Notes: generated from the sequence alone by a model not told the origin. A DNA stretch of 64,000 bases from Christensenella timonensis (GCF_900087015.1 NZ_FLKP01000002.1:186001-250000), one strand, 5' to 3'. Positions 18,414 through 26,395 are shown, counted from the stretch's first letter. Translations and numbers: made by a program.

Positions 18414-18755
18414 TTATTCGTCCTCCCCTGTTATGCTCCCGATGGTCTTCGTCATCTCTTTCCATTGCGCCAGCAGCTTATCATACACTTCCTGCCCCTG
18501 CCGCGTGATCGCGTAATATTTACGCGGCTTGGCCCCTTCCGTTTCCCATTCGCTTTTTAAAAGCCCCTGCTTTTCCAGCCTTCTAAGCAGCGGATAAAGC
18601 GTGCCCGCCTCCGTGGGCATACCTGCCTGCGTCAGGCGCTGTACCAGCGAATAGCCATAGCGCGGTTTTTTAAGCTGCGCGAGTACGCACATCACGATCG
18701 TGCCTCGCCGCAGCTCCTGCGTCAACCCGTTCAAAATCTCTTCCGGCGTATCCAT
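18414..18755 (-). CDS. PadR-family transcriptional regulator
   Basis: This is a 113-residue winged-helix repressor of the short PadR (subfamily 2) type. The HTH covers about 18-62, and the family hallmark YGYSLVQRL followed by LYPLLRRLEKQGLL is present. A C-terminal helix for dimerisation follows. It is the first gene of a two-gene operon with the HAAS membrane protein. Its promoter region contains repeated AGTGTGCGAT-type sequences overlapping the -35/-10 spacer, which fits autorepression. The ligand is unknown. The ATG at 18755 is preceded by GGAGGTGAC. Confidence 0.92.
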   Translation of the reverse strand: MDTPEEILNGLTQELRRGTIVMCVLAQLKKPRYGYSLVQRLTQAGMPTEAGTLYPLLRRLEKQGLLKSEWETEGAKPRKYYAITRQGQEVYDKLLAQWKEMTKTIGSITGEDE

Positions 18756-18772
18756 AACTGTGTCACCTCCAA

Positions 18773-18828
18773 TAGTGTGTATCGCACACTATAGTTGGAT
18801 TATACTGTACATCGCACACTATTGTCAA
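18773..18828 (-). promoter_or_regulatory. padR promoter with embedded operator repeats
   Basis: On the minus strand, -35 TTGACA (18828-18823) and -10 TATAAT (18804-18799) are separated by 18 bases. ATCGCACACTAT occurs twice in direct orientation, once inside the spacer (18811-18822) and once after the -10 (18781-18792). The second copy is part of the palindrome TAGTGTG-N5-CACACTA (18773-18791). The arrangement predicts a PadR operator that blocks polymerase. Confidence 0.72.
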
Positions 18829-18851
18829 GCGCTCACTATAAATTCCTCGAT

Positions 18852-18892
18852 AAAAAAACAGCCCGGAAGGGTTATGTTCCGGGTTGTTTTTT
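18852..18892. terminator. hairpin terminator between spo0A and padR
   Basis: AAAAAACA-G-CCCGGAA and TTCCGGG-T-TGTTTTTT form a stem with one G/T pair and T-runs on both strands. It lies some 310 bases after the spo0A stop, so the non-coding stretch between may be transcribed as a long 3' UTR. Confidence 0.7.
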
Positions 18893-18983
18893 GTTGGGGC
18901 AACCTGTTACGCAAAAAATTTTTCTGCATAAATATTCATCAAGGTCGCTCTATATGCGTTTTTACAAAACACTGAATGAAATT

Positions 18984-19142
18984 TTATCCAGTTTTTACAT
19001 TCACACTTTTTTTCAGCATTTTATAATTTATTCATAAAATGCGACCTGATATGCATGAAGTTATCCCACTTATCCACATAGTCATACACAATTGCTTTTA
19101 TTAAGCCTTTTTTTCATCAAGCTATCCACCGACTTATCCACA
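18984..19142 (+). promoter_or_regulatory. cluster of DnaA boxes
   Basis: Two exact DnaA boxes TTATCCACA lie at 19070-19078 and 19134-19142. Near matches in the same orientation are TTATCCCAC (19061-19069), CTATCCACC (19122-19130) and TTATCCAGT (18984-18992). The flanking DNA is AT-rich. The region is non-coding, downstream of spo0A and upstream of the padR promoter. It could titrate DnaA or be a DnaA-responsive site. No dnaA gene lies within the window, so calling it the replication origin is not justified. Confidence 0.65.
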
Positions 19143-19205
19143 TCCTCCACAATTATGCATTTTGGAATAATTTGCACAGAAATGTGTATATGCATAAATA
19201 TTCCA

Positions 19206-19982
19206 TTATGCCCCCTGGCTTAGCAGCCTGTCCGCCAACAGGGCGATAAACTCCCCGTTGGTAGGCTTATGCCCGCTGCTGTTAACGCGGAATCCCAGTG
19301 CTTTGTCGAGGGCATCCATATTTCCCCGCTCCCACATCACTTCGATGGCATGGCGGATCGCCAGCTCCACCTTGGTCGCCGTTACATCGAACCGTTTCGC
19401 TACCTCCGGGTACAGCTTTTTCGTAATGCTGTAAACGATCATCCTGTCCTCCACCGCAAGGCGAACCGCTTCCTTTAAGTACTGGTACCCTTTGAGGTGC
19501 GGCGGTACGCCGATCGCCAGGAACAGGTCCGTAATACGTTGGTTGATATCCGCGCTGTCCTTCACGAGCACCGCTCCCCCGTCTTTGTTTTCCCCCGGCT
19601 GGCTTAAACGCACCACGTCCCAGATCCTGCGGTACATGATCTCTTCCTGAAACGGCTTGATCATATAATATTTGGCGCCCAACAAAAAGCTTTTGCGGAT
19701 CACTTCCTCGTTGTTGATGGCAGAAACGACGATCGCATCCGGATGGGATACTTCCCGCATATTCGCCATACGTTCCAAAAAGCCAAACCCGTCGCACGAA
19801 GGCATCACCAAATCGAGGACTACGACGTCATACTGTACGAGCCGCAGCATCTCCAGCGCCTCTTCCGCCGACTGGACCTGGTCTACCTGATGGATATCTT
19901 CCTGTTTTTTTAAATATTTTTCCAAATGTTCCGCTGTCTTTCGGTCATCTTCCACGATCAATACGTCCAAAGCTTCCAGCAT
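19206..19982 (-). CDS. spo0A: Spo0A-type sporulation/stationary-phase response regulator
   Basis: This is a 258-residue response regulator. The receiver domain (about 5-125) has acidic residues Glu11-Asp13, phospho-acceptor Asp57 in VVLDLVMPS, switch Ser87 and Lys109. The C-terminal DNA-binding domain (about 150-258) contains AKRFDVTATKVELAIRHAIE, the recognition-helix region that is nearly invariant in Spo0A, and ends in a KPTNGEFIALLADRL-like segment. When phosphorylated, Spo0A binds 0A boxes and controls entry into sporulation and solvent or biofilm genes. The usual neighbour spoIVB is absent here. GGAGGTAAAGGG precedes the ATG closely. The family call is strong; the organism may or may not sporulate. 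Confidence 0.93.
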   Translation of the reverse strand: MLEALDVLIVEDDRKTAEHLEKYLKKQEDIHQVDQVQSAEEALEMLRLVQYDVVVLDLVMPSCDGFGFLERMANMREVSHPDAIVVSAINNEEVIRKSFLLGAKYYMIKPFQEEIMYRRIWDVVRLSQPGENKDGGAVLVKDSADINQRITDLFLAIGVPPHLKGYQYLKEAVRLAVEDRMIVYSITKKLYPEVAKRFDVTATKVELAIRHAIEVMWERGNMDALDKALGFRVNSSGHKPTNGEFIALLADRLLSQGA

Positions 19983-20021
19983 CCCTTTACCTCCATGTAA
20001 AAATTCCCTAAAAAAAGTACT

Positions 20022-20051
20022 TATATATTAATATATTCATGGGAACGTCAA
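20022..20051 (-). promoter_or_regulatory. putative spo0A promoter
   Basis: On the minus strand, TTGACG (20051-20046) and TATATA (20027-20022) are separated by 18 bases, about 40 bases before the spo0A start. A sigma-H promoter and clear 0A boxes were looked for but not recognised. Confidence 0.45.
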
Positions 20052-20160
20052 AATATTACAGATTTTGAAAAAGTTTTTTTATCAGGACTGTACTTTTTAG
20101 GCAGAACGTGTATAATTGGAATTGATTTAAATATAATTCTTCATTTACAGGAGAAGAGTT

Positions 20161-21531
20161 TTGCGTATTCTGAAAAAACGGAAAGCCCTGAATCCGGCTG
20201 AAATACTGGTTTTCGGGTTTGGTGGTATGATCTTAATAGGTGCGCTGTTGTTATGCCTGCCGATTGCTTCGACCTCTGGTGAATCGGTGGGTTTTTTAAC
20301 GGCTCTTTTTTCATCCACCTCCGCCATCTGCGTGACCGGCCTCACCGTTGTCGAGATCGGCACGGCTTATACGCTTTTCGGCCAGTTCGTCATGCTGATA
20401 ATGATCCAGCTCGGCGGCATTGGCTTTATGACCGCGACCTCCATGGTCTATATGCTGCTCGGGCGGCGCATCACTTTAAAAGACCGCCTCGTGATCCGCG
20501 ATTCCCTGAATGAGTCCAACCTGCAGGGCGTTGTCCGCATGACACGAAACGTCCTGATCGTCACCCTCATTTCAGAGGTGGCGGGGATGCTTTTATTATC
20601 CATCCGTTTCATCCCGGAATACGGGGTCAGCACAGGCATCTATTACAGCCTGTTCCATTCCGTTTCCGCATTCTGTAATGCCGGGTTCGATATTCTGGGG
20701 CTGGGCGACAGCATCGTGTCGTACGGCAAAGACCCGCTCGTCCTTTCGACCATCATGGGCCTCATCATTATAGGAGGGCTCGGCTTCTTCGTCGTGGTGG
20801 AGCTTTACCGCAAGGCGAGGCAAGGGCATAAATACCGTTTTTCCCTGCACACAAAAATCGTTCTCATCGCCACCGGCATCTTATTGTTGGGCGGCTTTAT
20901 TTTCTTCCTCGTTATGGAGTCCGGCAACCCTAAAACATTGGGCGCACCCGGCTTTACCGACGGGGATAAAGTCCTGGGGGCAGCCTTCCAGTCCGTAACG
21001 ACGCGTACGGCCGGGTTCGCAAGCATCCCGCAGGCAGACCTGACGCCTGCCTCCAAGATCGCTACCGTGGCCCTGATGTTCATCGGCGCCTCGCCCTCAG
21101 GCACGGGCGGCGGGATCAAAACCACGACAGCCATCATGCTCTTAGCGCTCATTATCACGGTCATCCGCGGCAAGCAGGATGTTGTGCTCGGCAAACGGCG
21201 TATCAATAAACAGCTCGTGATGCGTGCCATCACGATCATCACCCTGGCCATGCTTTCCGTCGCCGTTATGACCACGCTGATCTCTGTCTTTGACCAACAC
21301 CACATCAGCGTATCCGATATCCTCTACGAGGTGACTTCCGCTTTCGGCACGGTTGGGCTTTCGTGCGGCATTACCGCGGCGTTGTCCCCCGCAAGCCAGA
21401 TTTTGCTGATCCTGACGATGTTTGGCGGCAGGGTCGGTTTCTTTACCGTATCCCTCGCGCTTGCAAAACGCATGTCCCGCCAGCAAAGCTGTAACTACCG
21501 TTATCCGGAAGATAAGATCATGATCGGTTAG
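20161..21531 (+). CDS. ktrB: potassium uptake channel subunit KtrB/TrkH family
   Basis: This 456-residue membrane protein is the K+-translocating subunit of a Ktr system. The four pore-loop repeats are visible: SAICVTGLT, SAFCNAGFD, TTRTAGFAS and GTVGLSCGI, each with the filter glycine, between paired membrane helices. The short N-terminus favours KtrB over TrkH. The start is a TTG at 20161 with AGGAGAAG four bases upstream; no ATG fits. It is followed by the regulatory subunit gene 52 bases later. A TATAAT at 20111-20116 may be its -10, though no good -35 is seen. Confidence 0.92.
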   Translation: MRILKKRKALNPAEILVFGFGGMILIGALLLCLPIASTSGESVGFLTALFSSTSAICVTGLTVVEIGTAYTLFGQFVMLIMIQLGGIGFMTATSMVYMLLGRRITLKDRLVIRDSLNESNLQGVVRMTRNVLIVTLISEVAGMLLLSIRFIPEYGVSTGIYYSLFHSVSAFCNAGFDILGLGDSIVSYGKDPLVLSTIMGLIIIGGLGFFVVVELYRKARQGHKYRFSLHTKIVLIATGILLLGGFIFFLVMESGNPKTLGAPGFTDGDKVLGAAFQSVTTRTAGFASIPQADLTPASKIATVALMFIGASPSGTGGGIKTTTAIMLLALIITVIRGKQDVVLGKRRINKQLVMRAITIITLAMLSVAVMTTLISVFDQHHISVSDILYEVTSAFGTVGLSCGITAALSPASQILLILTMFGGRVGFFTVSLALAKRMSRQQSCNYRYPEDKIMIG

Positions 21532-21583
21532 GTATAAATATTATGGCAGGCCGTCCGCCATCAAGACGGCAAATGGAGAAGTT

Positions 21584-22237
21584 ATGAAAAAACAATATGT
21601 AGTCATTGGGCTGGGCCGCTTTGGTACCAGTGTTGCAAGAACCCTGGTGGAGCAGGATGCCGATGTGCTCGTCATCGACAAAAATGAAGAGAAGATCAAT
21701 GACGCCATGCACTATGCGACGCACGGCGTACAGGCAGACGCTACGGATGAAAACGCGTTAAAATCGCTCGGCATCCGTAATTTTGACGTTGCCTGCGTAT
21801 GCCTCGGCGAAATCCAATCCAGCATCATGGCCGCCCTCATCTGTAAGGAGCAGGGCATCGACCTGGTGGTCGTCAAAGCGCAGAGCGAGGTGCATGCGAA
21901 GGTGCTCTATAAGATGGGGGTCGATAAAGTCGTATTCCCGGAACGCGATATGGGCATCCGCGTCGCACACAACCTTCTCTCGTCCAATATCCTTGACTTC
22001 ATCGAGCTTTCGGACGACTATGGCATCGCCGAACTCGAAGCACACGCAGCCTGGGTAGGCGAAACGCTCATCGATTTGGATTTCCGTAAAAAATACGGAC
22101 TCAGCGTGATTGCGATCCGTCACGGCGAAACGGACGTCAACGTCAACCCGCTCCCGGGCGACCGCATTTCCGCGGGCGATGTGGTGATCGTGATCGGCTC
22201 GGAAGAGCAAATCAGCAAGCTTGAAGAAAACAAATAA
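21584..22237 (+). CDS. ktrA: potassium uptake regulatory subunit KtrA (RCK/TrkA)
   Basis: This 217-residue cytosolic gating subunit binds nucleotide in an N-terminal Rossmann RCK_N domain (about 3-125; VIGLGRFG at 7-14, acidic end VIDKNEEK). It has a C-terminal RCK_C domain (about 135-215), which in relatives can bind c-di-AMP. It forms an octameric ring under KtrB. The gene lies 52 bases after ktrB, with GGAGAAG before the ATG. A terminator follows 13 bases after the stop. Confidence 0.93.
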   Translation: MKKQYVVIGLGRFGTSVARTLVEQDADVLVIDKNEEKINDAMHYATHGVQADATDENALKSLGIRNFDVACVCLGEIQSSIMAALICKEQGIDLVVVKAQSEVHAKVLYKMGVDKVVFPERDMGIRVAHNLLSSNILDFIELSDDYGIAELEAHAAWVGETLIDLDFRKKYGLSVIAIRHGETDVNVNPLPGDRISAGDVVIVIGSEEQISKLEENK

Positions 22238-22250
22238 AAAAGCTATCAAA

Positions 22251-22274
22251 AAAACGGCCGAAACGGCCGTTTTT
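22251..22274. terminator. bidirectional terminator of ktrA and aquaporin
   Basis: AAAACGGCCG and CGGCCGTTTT are joined by AAA, with T-runs on both strands. A second hairpin CCTGCCGCC/GGCGGCAGG (22302-22326) lies closer to the aquaporin stop but lacks a T-run. Confidence 0.85.
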
Positions 22275-22337
22275 TCATTGCAGGATCACTGACCATATTT
22301 TCCTGCCGCCCTGATCTGGCGGCAGGGAAATTCTTAT

Positions 22338-23054
22338 TTACAGGATCTCGCCGGATTCCCTTTTATCTTGCTTGCCTTTCATAAAACCGATCCAGATCAC
22401 GGCAGCAATCGCGGCGCCGATCAGCGGAGCCACGATGAACAACCATACCTGCCCGAGTGCTTCGCCGCCCATAAAGATCGCCGGGGCAAGGCTTCTTGCC
22501 GGATTAACGGACGTCCCTGTCAGCGGGATCCCGATGATGTGCACAAAAGCAAGCGTCAGACCGATCACGATACCGGCAACCGATCCCATCTTTTCAGAAG
22601 ATGTTACGCCCAAGACCGTCAATACGAAAACGAAAGTCAGAATCACTTCCACAACAAACGCGCCGCCCATGGAGAGTCCTACGAAAGAAGCGTCGCCGAA
22701 GCCGTCCTGCCCAAGGCCCGTCTGCGCAATGCCGCCCAGCTCAGCGCTGTTTACGATGAACATCAGGATTGCGCTCGCCAAGATCGCGCCCAACACCTGT
22801 GCGACCACATAGCCGATGAAATCCTTACCGCTCATGCGCCTTGAAAGAAGCATTGCAAACGACACCGCCGGATTGATGTGGCAGCCGGAAATGTTGCCGA
22901 TGCAATACGCCATCGCCACGATAGAAAGGCCAAACGCGAGCGCGATACCCACGACCCCCGTCACTCCGCCGATCCCGCCCGAAAGCGCCGCCGTCCCGCA
23001 GCCAAACAGCACGAGAACAAACGTTCCGATGAATTCAGCAAGATACTTTTTCAT
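22338..23054 (-). CDS. aqpZ: aquaporin Z-like water channel
   Basis: This 238-residue six-helix MIP protein carries two NPA boxes, at 61-63 and 184-186. The selectivity filter residues line up as Phe41, His172, Thr181 and Arg187, the water-specific AqpZ set rather than the glycerol-facilitator set. It therefore probably conducts water. It lies next to the potassium uptake genes (convergent), which suits an osmoregulatory neighbourhood, although co-regulation is not shown. AGGAGGTATC precedes the ATG. Confidence 0.92.
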   Translation of the reverse strand: MKKYLAEFIGTFVLVLFGCGTAALSGGIGGVTGVVGIALAFGLSIVAMAYCIGNISGCHINPAVSFAMLLSRRMSGKDFIGYVVAQVLGAILASAILMFIVNSAELGGIAQTGLGQDGFGDASFVGLSMGGAFVVEVILTFVFVLTVLGVTSSEKMGSVAGIVIGLTLAFVHIIGIPLTGTSVNPARSLAPAIFMGGEALGQVWLFIVAPLIGAAIAAVIWIGFMKGKQDKRESGEIL

Positions 23055-23089
23055 AAAATGATACCTCCTATAATATAAAGAACTTATAA

Positions 23090-23368
23090 TTACCGTGTTT
23101 CGATGGCTTTTTTCAAGTTTTTCCCTGCCTTGAAAGCAGGGTTTTTCGTTGCACCGATCTTAATCATCTCCCCTGTGCGCGGGTTCTTACATTGTCTTGC
23201 GGCACGCGTGCGTACCTCAAAGGTTCCAAAGCCCACAAACTGCACCTTTTCATTCTTTGCCAGCGTCTGTGCAATGCTATCCAGCAAGGCATCGGTCATT
23301 ACTTCGACGTCCTTTTTCATGAATCCCGTTCTTTCGGCAACCTTTTCAACCAAACACTTCTTATTCAT
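23090..23368 (-). CDS. HU-family DNA-binding protein
   Basis: This 92-residue histone-like protein bends and compacts DNA as a dimer. The family signature GFGTFEVRTRAARQCKNPRTG lies near 46-66 in a slightly divergent form (RQCKNP instead of RKGRNP), followed by the conserved KIGATKNPAFKAGKNLK end. The start at 23368 has AGGAGG seven bases upstream; a longer in-frame extension of five codons lies over the ribosome binding site and is rejected. The 296-base region upstream is AT-rich and shared with the first TetR gene. Confidence 0.92.
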   Translation of the reverse strand: MNKKCLVEKVAERTGFMKKDVEVMTDALLDSIAQTLAKNEKVQFVGFGTFEVRTRAARQCKNPRTGEMIKIGATKNPAFKAGKNLKKAIETR

Positions 23369-23611
23369 ACTTTTCCTCCTCAATATACATTCTATAAAAC
23401 AAACGATGGCCTGCGTGCTTCGTATTGCTTACAGCCAGCAAATTTGATATTAAACAGCTAAACACGATATGTATACAATGGTTACTATACCCTTTTTACA
23501 TTGTATTCATTAAAGGTAAAAAAGTCAATATATGCCTCTTGTTTTTACTGTTTCTGTCGCTTTTTTACCGTTCAAAATCTAATTTTACAGCCATTTTTTG
23601 CGTTTCGCTCA

Positions 23612-23640
23612 TTGTAACTTCAATATCGCTATAGTATAAT
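23612..23640 (+). promoter_or_regulatory. promoter of the TetR pair
   Basis: TTGTAA (23612-23617) and TATAAT (23635-23640) are 17 bases apart, 24 bases before the TTG start. The rest of 23369-23611 is AT-rich with no recognised element. Confidence 0.6.
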
Positions 23641-23664
23641 ACTTACCAGGAGTGGAATGATACA

Positions 23665-24357
23665 TTGGAAAAAAAGAAATCGCAACCGCGTTCCCTTAAG
23701 GAGGAATTGATTGCGGGCAGTTTGATGTTTTTAAATGATCACCGCTTGGAAGAACTTACCATGCGTAAACTGGCGGCTCTTTGCCATGTCACTCCGCATG
23801 CCATATATAATCATTTCGCAGATAAAGATGCACTGATCGAGGCGCTGAATGAACGTATTTTGGCGCAGTTGACCTCTACAGCGACAGAAATTGTGCTGTG
23901 TTCCTCCCAGAATTTTGAGCAGAAGATCGCTTTGCTGGCCAATATTTACCTGACGCTCATCGAAAAATATCCTTTTCACTGGCAGGTTTTGCAGCAGCCA
24001 CAAGTCACAAAAACGCCTGCCTATATCCTTGAGCCCGGTGATAAAGGGCTTGTTTGCAAAGGGAAGTATCCCGGATTCCCCAGCCTGAAAACCCTGAACC
24101 GTTTCAGCAAGCTCCCCGCCCCTATTATCGATGCCCTTCTGAAAAAGAAGGATTTTAGGGCGCGTATTTCTTCTGCGATCCCCGCAGAGCTGGAGCCTGC
24201 CGAAGACGACCCTGAGGTGTGCCTTGGGCAGATCACGGTTTTTGCATTCATATACGGCCTTTCCTTTGTGTTCGCTGACAAACGCCTCTTTGCGGACGAA
24301 AACCGCGAGGAGACGGTCAACCAACTGGTAAAATATTTTTTTAAAAGATATTTCTGA
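23665..24357 (+). CDS. TetR/AcrR-family regulator
   Basis: This is a 230-residue regulator with an N-terminal helix-turn-helix at about 12-58; TMRKLAALCHVTPHAIYNHF is the recognisable segment. The C-terminal ligand domain (about 70-225) is not recognisable and its ligand is unknown. The start is a TTG at 23665, with AGGAG 12 bases upstream, a rather long spacer. It is followed after 19 bases by a second, different TetR regulator; neither has an obvious target gene adjacent. Confidence 0.85.
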   Translation: MEKKKSQPRSLKEELIAGSLMFLNDHRLEELTMRKLAALCHVTPHAIYNHFADKDALIEALNERILAQLTSTATEIVLCSSQNFEQKIALLANIYLTLIEKYPFHWQVLQQPQVTKTPAYILEPGDKGLVCKGKYPGFPSLKTLNRFSKLPAPIIDALLKKKDFRARISSAIPAELEPAEDDPEVCLGQITVFAFIYGLSFVFADKRLFADENREETVNQLVKYFFKRYF

Positions 24358-24376
24358 CGCGAGGGGGCAATCGTTT

Positions 24377-24988
24377 ATGGAACCGACGGCAAAAAAAACG
24401 AGGAATATACAAAACCTGCTGCTGGAAACAACGATCCGCCATATCGAAGCCTATGGGGTCGATAAGATTTCCCTGCGCAAAATTGCGGCGGAATGTGGTG
24501 TCACACATGCGACCGCCTATAAATATTATGAAAATAAAAATGCCCTCATCGGGGCGACGATTCCTTATGTACTTGCGCATATGTATCCTTATATCAACCG
24601 TGCCGTAAAAAAGGCCTCTGACGAAGAACCCTTTGTTGCTTTGCTCAAGGCCTATGTGCGCTATATGGTCAAGCATCCCCAATACCATTATTTGCTTCAT
24701 CCGGATGCGCCCGGCCAAACTTTCTGGCCGGCAGGCCATGCGCTTTACAGGAATTCATATGACGGCCATCCCTATATGGAGATCATGAATGGCTATCTGG
24801 AAAAATGCAAGGTTCCAAAGAATGAATATCCTTTGCTTGTCCCGCTGGTATCATCCGTGGTCAACGGCCTTATCCTTCTGGCCAACAAACATTCGCTCGT
24901 ATATAAAGGCGATCAAGGCGATTTGGTCGACCTCTTAGTCCTGACGCCCCTGAAGCTGAAGCCGAAAGGAAAACGGAAAACCCGTTGA
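24377..24988 (+). CDS. second TetR-family regulator
   Basis: This 203-residue protein has a TetR-type HTH at about 12-60, recognisable as ISLRKIAAECGVTHATAYKYY. The remainder, including a WHG-like FWPAGHALYRN region near 115-130, resembles the C-terminal domain of the TetR/WHG group. It is co-directional with the preceding TetR gene and probably in the same transcript. No target genes can be named; tRNA-Ser follows. It shares only the HTH pattern with its neighbour, so this is not a recent duplication. Confidence 0.83.
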   Translation: MEPTAKKTRNIQNLLLETTIRHIEAYGVDKISLRKIAAECGVTHATAYKYYENKNALIGATIPYVLAHMYPYINRAVKKASDEEPFVALLKAYVRYMVKHPQYHYLLHPDAPGQTFWPAGHALYRNSYDGHPYMEIMNGYLEKCKVPKNEYPLLVPLVSSVVNGLILLANKHSLVYKGDQGDLVDLLVLTPLKLKPKGKRKTR

Positions 24989-25030
24989 TCCTTTATTTAC
25001 GGGATTTTTGCAGAAAAATGAGAAAATAGC

Positions 25031-25059
25031 TTGTTAGCATGCCTGTTTTGTGATAAAAT
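25031..25059 (+). promoter_or_regulatory. promoter of tRNA-Ser
   Basis: TTGTTA (25031-25036) and TAAAAT (25054-25059) are 17 bases apart, with a TG one base before the -10 (extended -10), about 27 bases before the tRNA. Confidence 0.6.
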
Positions 25060-25086
25060 AGTTTTCGCTGTAAAGAAAATATATTT

Positions 25087-25178
25087 GGACAGATGGCTGA
25101 GTTGGCTTAAGGCGCACGATTGGAAATCGTGTGAACGTTAATAGCGTTCCGGGAGTTCGAATCTCCCTCTGTCCGCCA
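25087..25178 (+). tRNA. tRNA-Ser (anticodon GGA)
   Basis: A complete 92-base type II tRNA. The acceptor stem GGACAGA (25087-25093) pairs with TCTGTCC (25168-25174), followed by discriminator G and encoded CCA (25176-25178). The anticodon loop reads ATTGGAAAT, giving anticodon GGA, which reads UCC/UCU serine codons. The long variable arm GAACG/CGTTC is that of serine tRNAs. The T arm has GTTCGAATC. Confidence 0.96.
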
Positions 25179-25180
25179 GA

Positions 25181-25204
25181 AAAACCGCAATCATGCGGTT
25201 TTTT
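25181..25204 (+). terminator. terminator of tRNA-Ser
   Basis: AAAACCGCA-ATCA-TGCGGTTTT directly follows the CCA end, with a T-run. Confidence 0.85.
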
Positions 25205-25388
25205 CTTTTGCCCGGTATCACCTACAGATTTTATATAATCTTTGACTTGGCATATATTTTTGTATACACCATATAACTAAATGACAGAAACTGCAAGAAT
25301 ACAGTGAATGTGTTATAGTTATAATGATACTGAATAATTTTAAATTATAAAAAATGCAATTCATACAAATAAAAGGATGGTATAGATT

Positions 25389-26066
25389 ATGAAAAGAGTA
25401 TTGATTGTAATTCTGTGTTGTGTTTTTTCACTTTCAATTCTTGCAGGCTGTTTTGCTTCGCCCGAACAAGAAGCCCCAAGCCCTAGTCCGTCTGAAGTTG
25501 CGGTCGCTTCCATTACACCGTCTCCGTCTGCTACAATGACGCATTCTGCTGCACCAACGGCTACCCCTACTCCTAAGGTAAGCGCAACTCCGTCGCCTTC
25601 GGCTACTCCATCTGCAACAAAAAAGCCCAATTCTAAAACATCTAACACATCTTCCGGATCGTCGACATCAAATAATCAAGTTGGTACGCCTTCACCGGAA
25701 CCGATTACAACGCCAGAGCCTACATTTGTGCCGACTCCTCAACCTACACCGATACCCACACCCGCACCTACTCCTGATCCAACACCCGATCGTCGCGCGG
25801 AGTACGAGGCAGAGCTTTTTGCTCTCGAATTAGAATATAACAAAACCAATGATGAGATAACTTCTCAGATGCAGGATGCATACCTTGCAAAACGCCTTGC
25901 TATACGAAATGCAGAGCGTACATTGGGAGATATCCCCGAAAGTGTTATAAACGCAATAGAAGATGATTATCAAAAGGCTATGCGTCCTTTGAACGAGCAA
26001 AAATCCGCTCTGGATAGCTGGTATGTGAATGCAAAATCGAATTTAAAAGCCAAATATGGATATTAA
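25389..26066 (+). CDS. lipoprotein with Pro/Thr-rich stalk and helical C-terminus, function unknown
   Basis: This 225-residue surface lipoprotein starts with a signal peptide ending in SILAGC (lipobox, Cys20 acylated). Residues about 25-138 form a Pro/Thr/Ser-rich stalk, including a short PTPQPTPIPTPAPTPDPTPD-type repeat. The C-terminal 85 residues are charged and predicted helical or coiled-coil, with the EYEAELFALELEYNKTNDEI beginning. I recognise no family. Base composition and codon choice are visibly AT-richer than its neighbours, and it sits just after tRNA-Ser, a common integration spot; acquisition by transfer is possible. AAAGGATGG precedes the start region. Confidence 0.75.
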   Translation: MKRVLIVILCCVFSLSILAGCFASPEQEAPSPSPSEVAVASITPSPSATMTHSAAPTATPTPKVSATPSPSATPSATKKPNSKTSNTSSGSSTSNNQVGTPSPEPITTPEPTFVPTPQPTPIPTPAPTPDPTPDRRAEYEAELFALELEYNKTNDEITSQMQDAYLAKRLAIRNAERTLGDIPESVINAIEDDYQKAMRPLNEQKSALDSWYVNAKSNLKAKYGY

Positions 26067-26395
26067 TATTCGCATGCAATAAAAATTATGGCCTTTCTGT
26101 GTTATTAACTGCAAAACTACTGCCAAAGGCAAATGGAGAATGCTCCGTTCGTTTGTTTTTGTGTGCTCTTAGAATAAATATATCATATGAGAACAATAAA
26201 CGCAGAGTGCCTTTTCAGTAAAAAACCAACGCTTTTTGTAAAAAAATTGATTCTGTACATCTGTTTTTTTACAATAATTATGTTACCGCTTGTGTTCACC
26301 GGTCATCCCACTCCTATCATACAGCCGGTGCGGGTTCATGCCCCAAGGTGTGTTCTGGTAGCCCGCAGCCAGTCTGCGGCTACAACACTCGCGGG
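26067..26395. other. non-coding stretch with a strong hairpin
   Basis: This AT-rich region has no supported gene. Near 26355-26390 GTAGCC-C-GCAG pairs with CTGCGGCTAC to form a strong stem, extended by GTGTT/AACAC, close to the 3' end of the kinase gene. It lacks a T-run. An 89-codon plus-strand frame (26187-26456) runs into the kinase gene on the other strand and is not credible. A tiny minus-strand frame within the region (stop near 26291) has a ribosome-binding-like AGGAGTGGG but cannot be judged. Confidence 0.4.

Noticed and set aside
18830-19205. Chromosomal replication origin
   Set aside because: DnaA boxes and AT-rich DNA are present, but dnaA, dnaN and other origin genes are not, and gene orientation does not change here. 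Kept as a DnaA-box cluster only.
22302-22326. Terminator for the aquaporin gene
   Set aside because: The stem CCTGCCGCC/GGCGGCAGG is good but has no T-run on the minus strand; the next hairpin at 22251-22274 is the better terminator.
25690-25800. Short repeats in the lipoprotein gene
   Set aside because: They encode a Pro/Thr stalk and keep the reading frame, so they are not an independent element.
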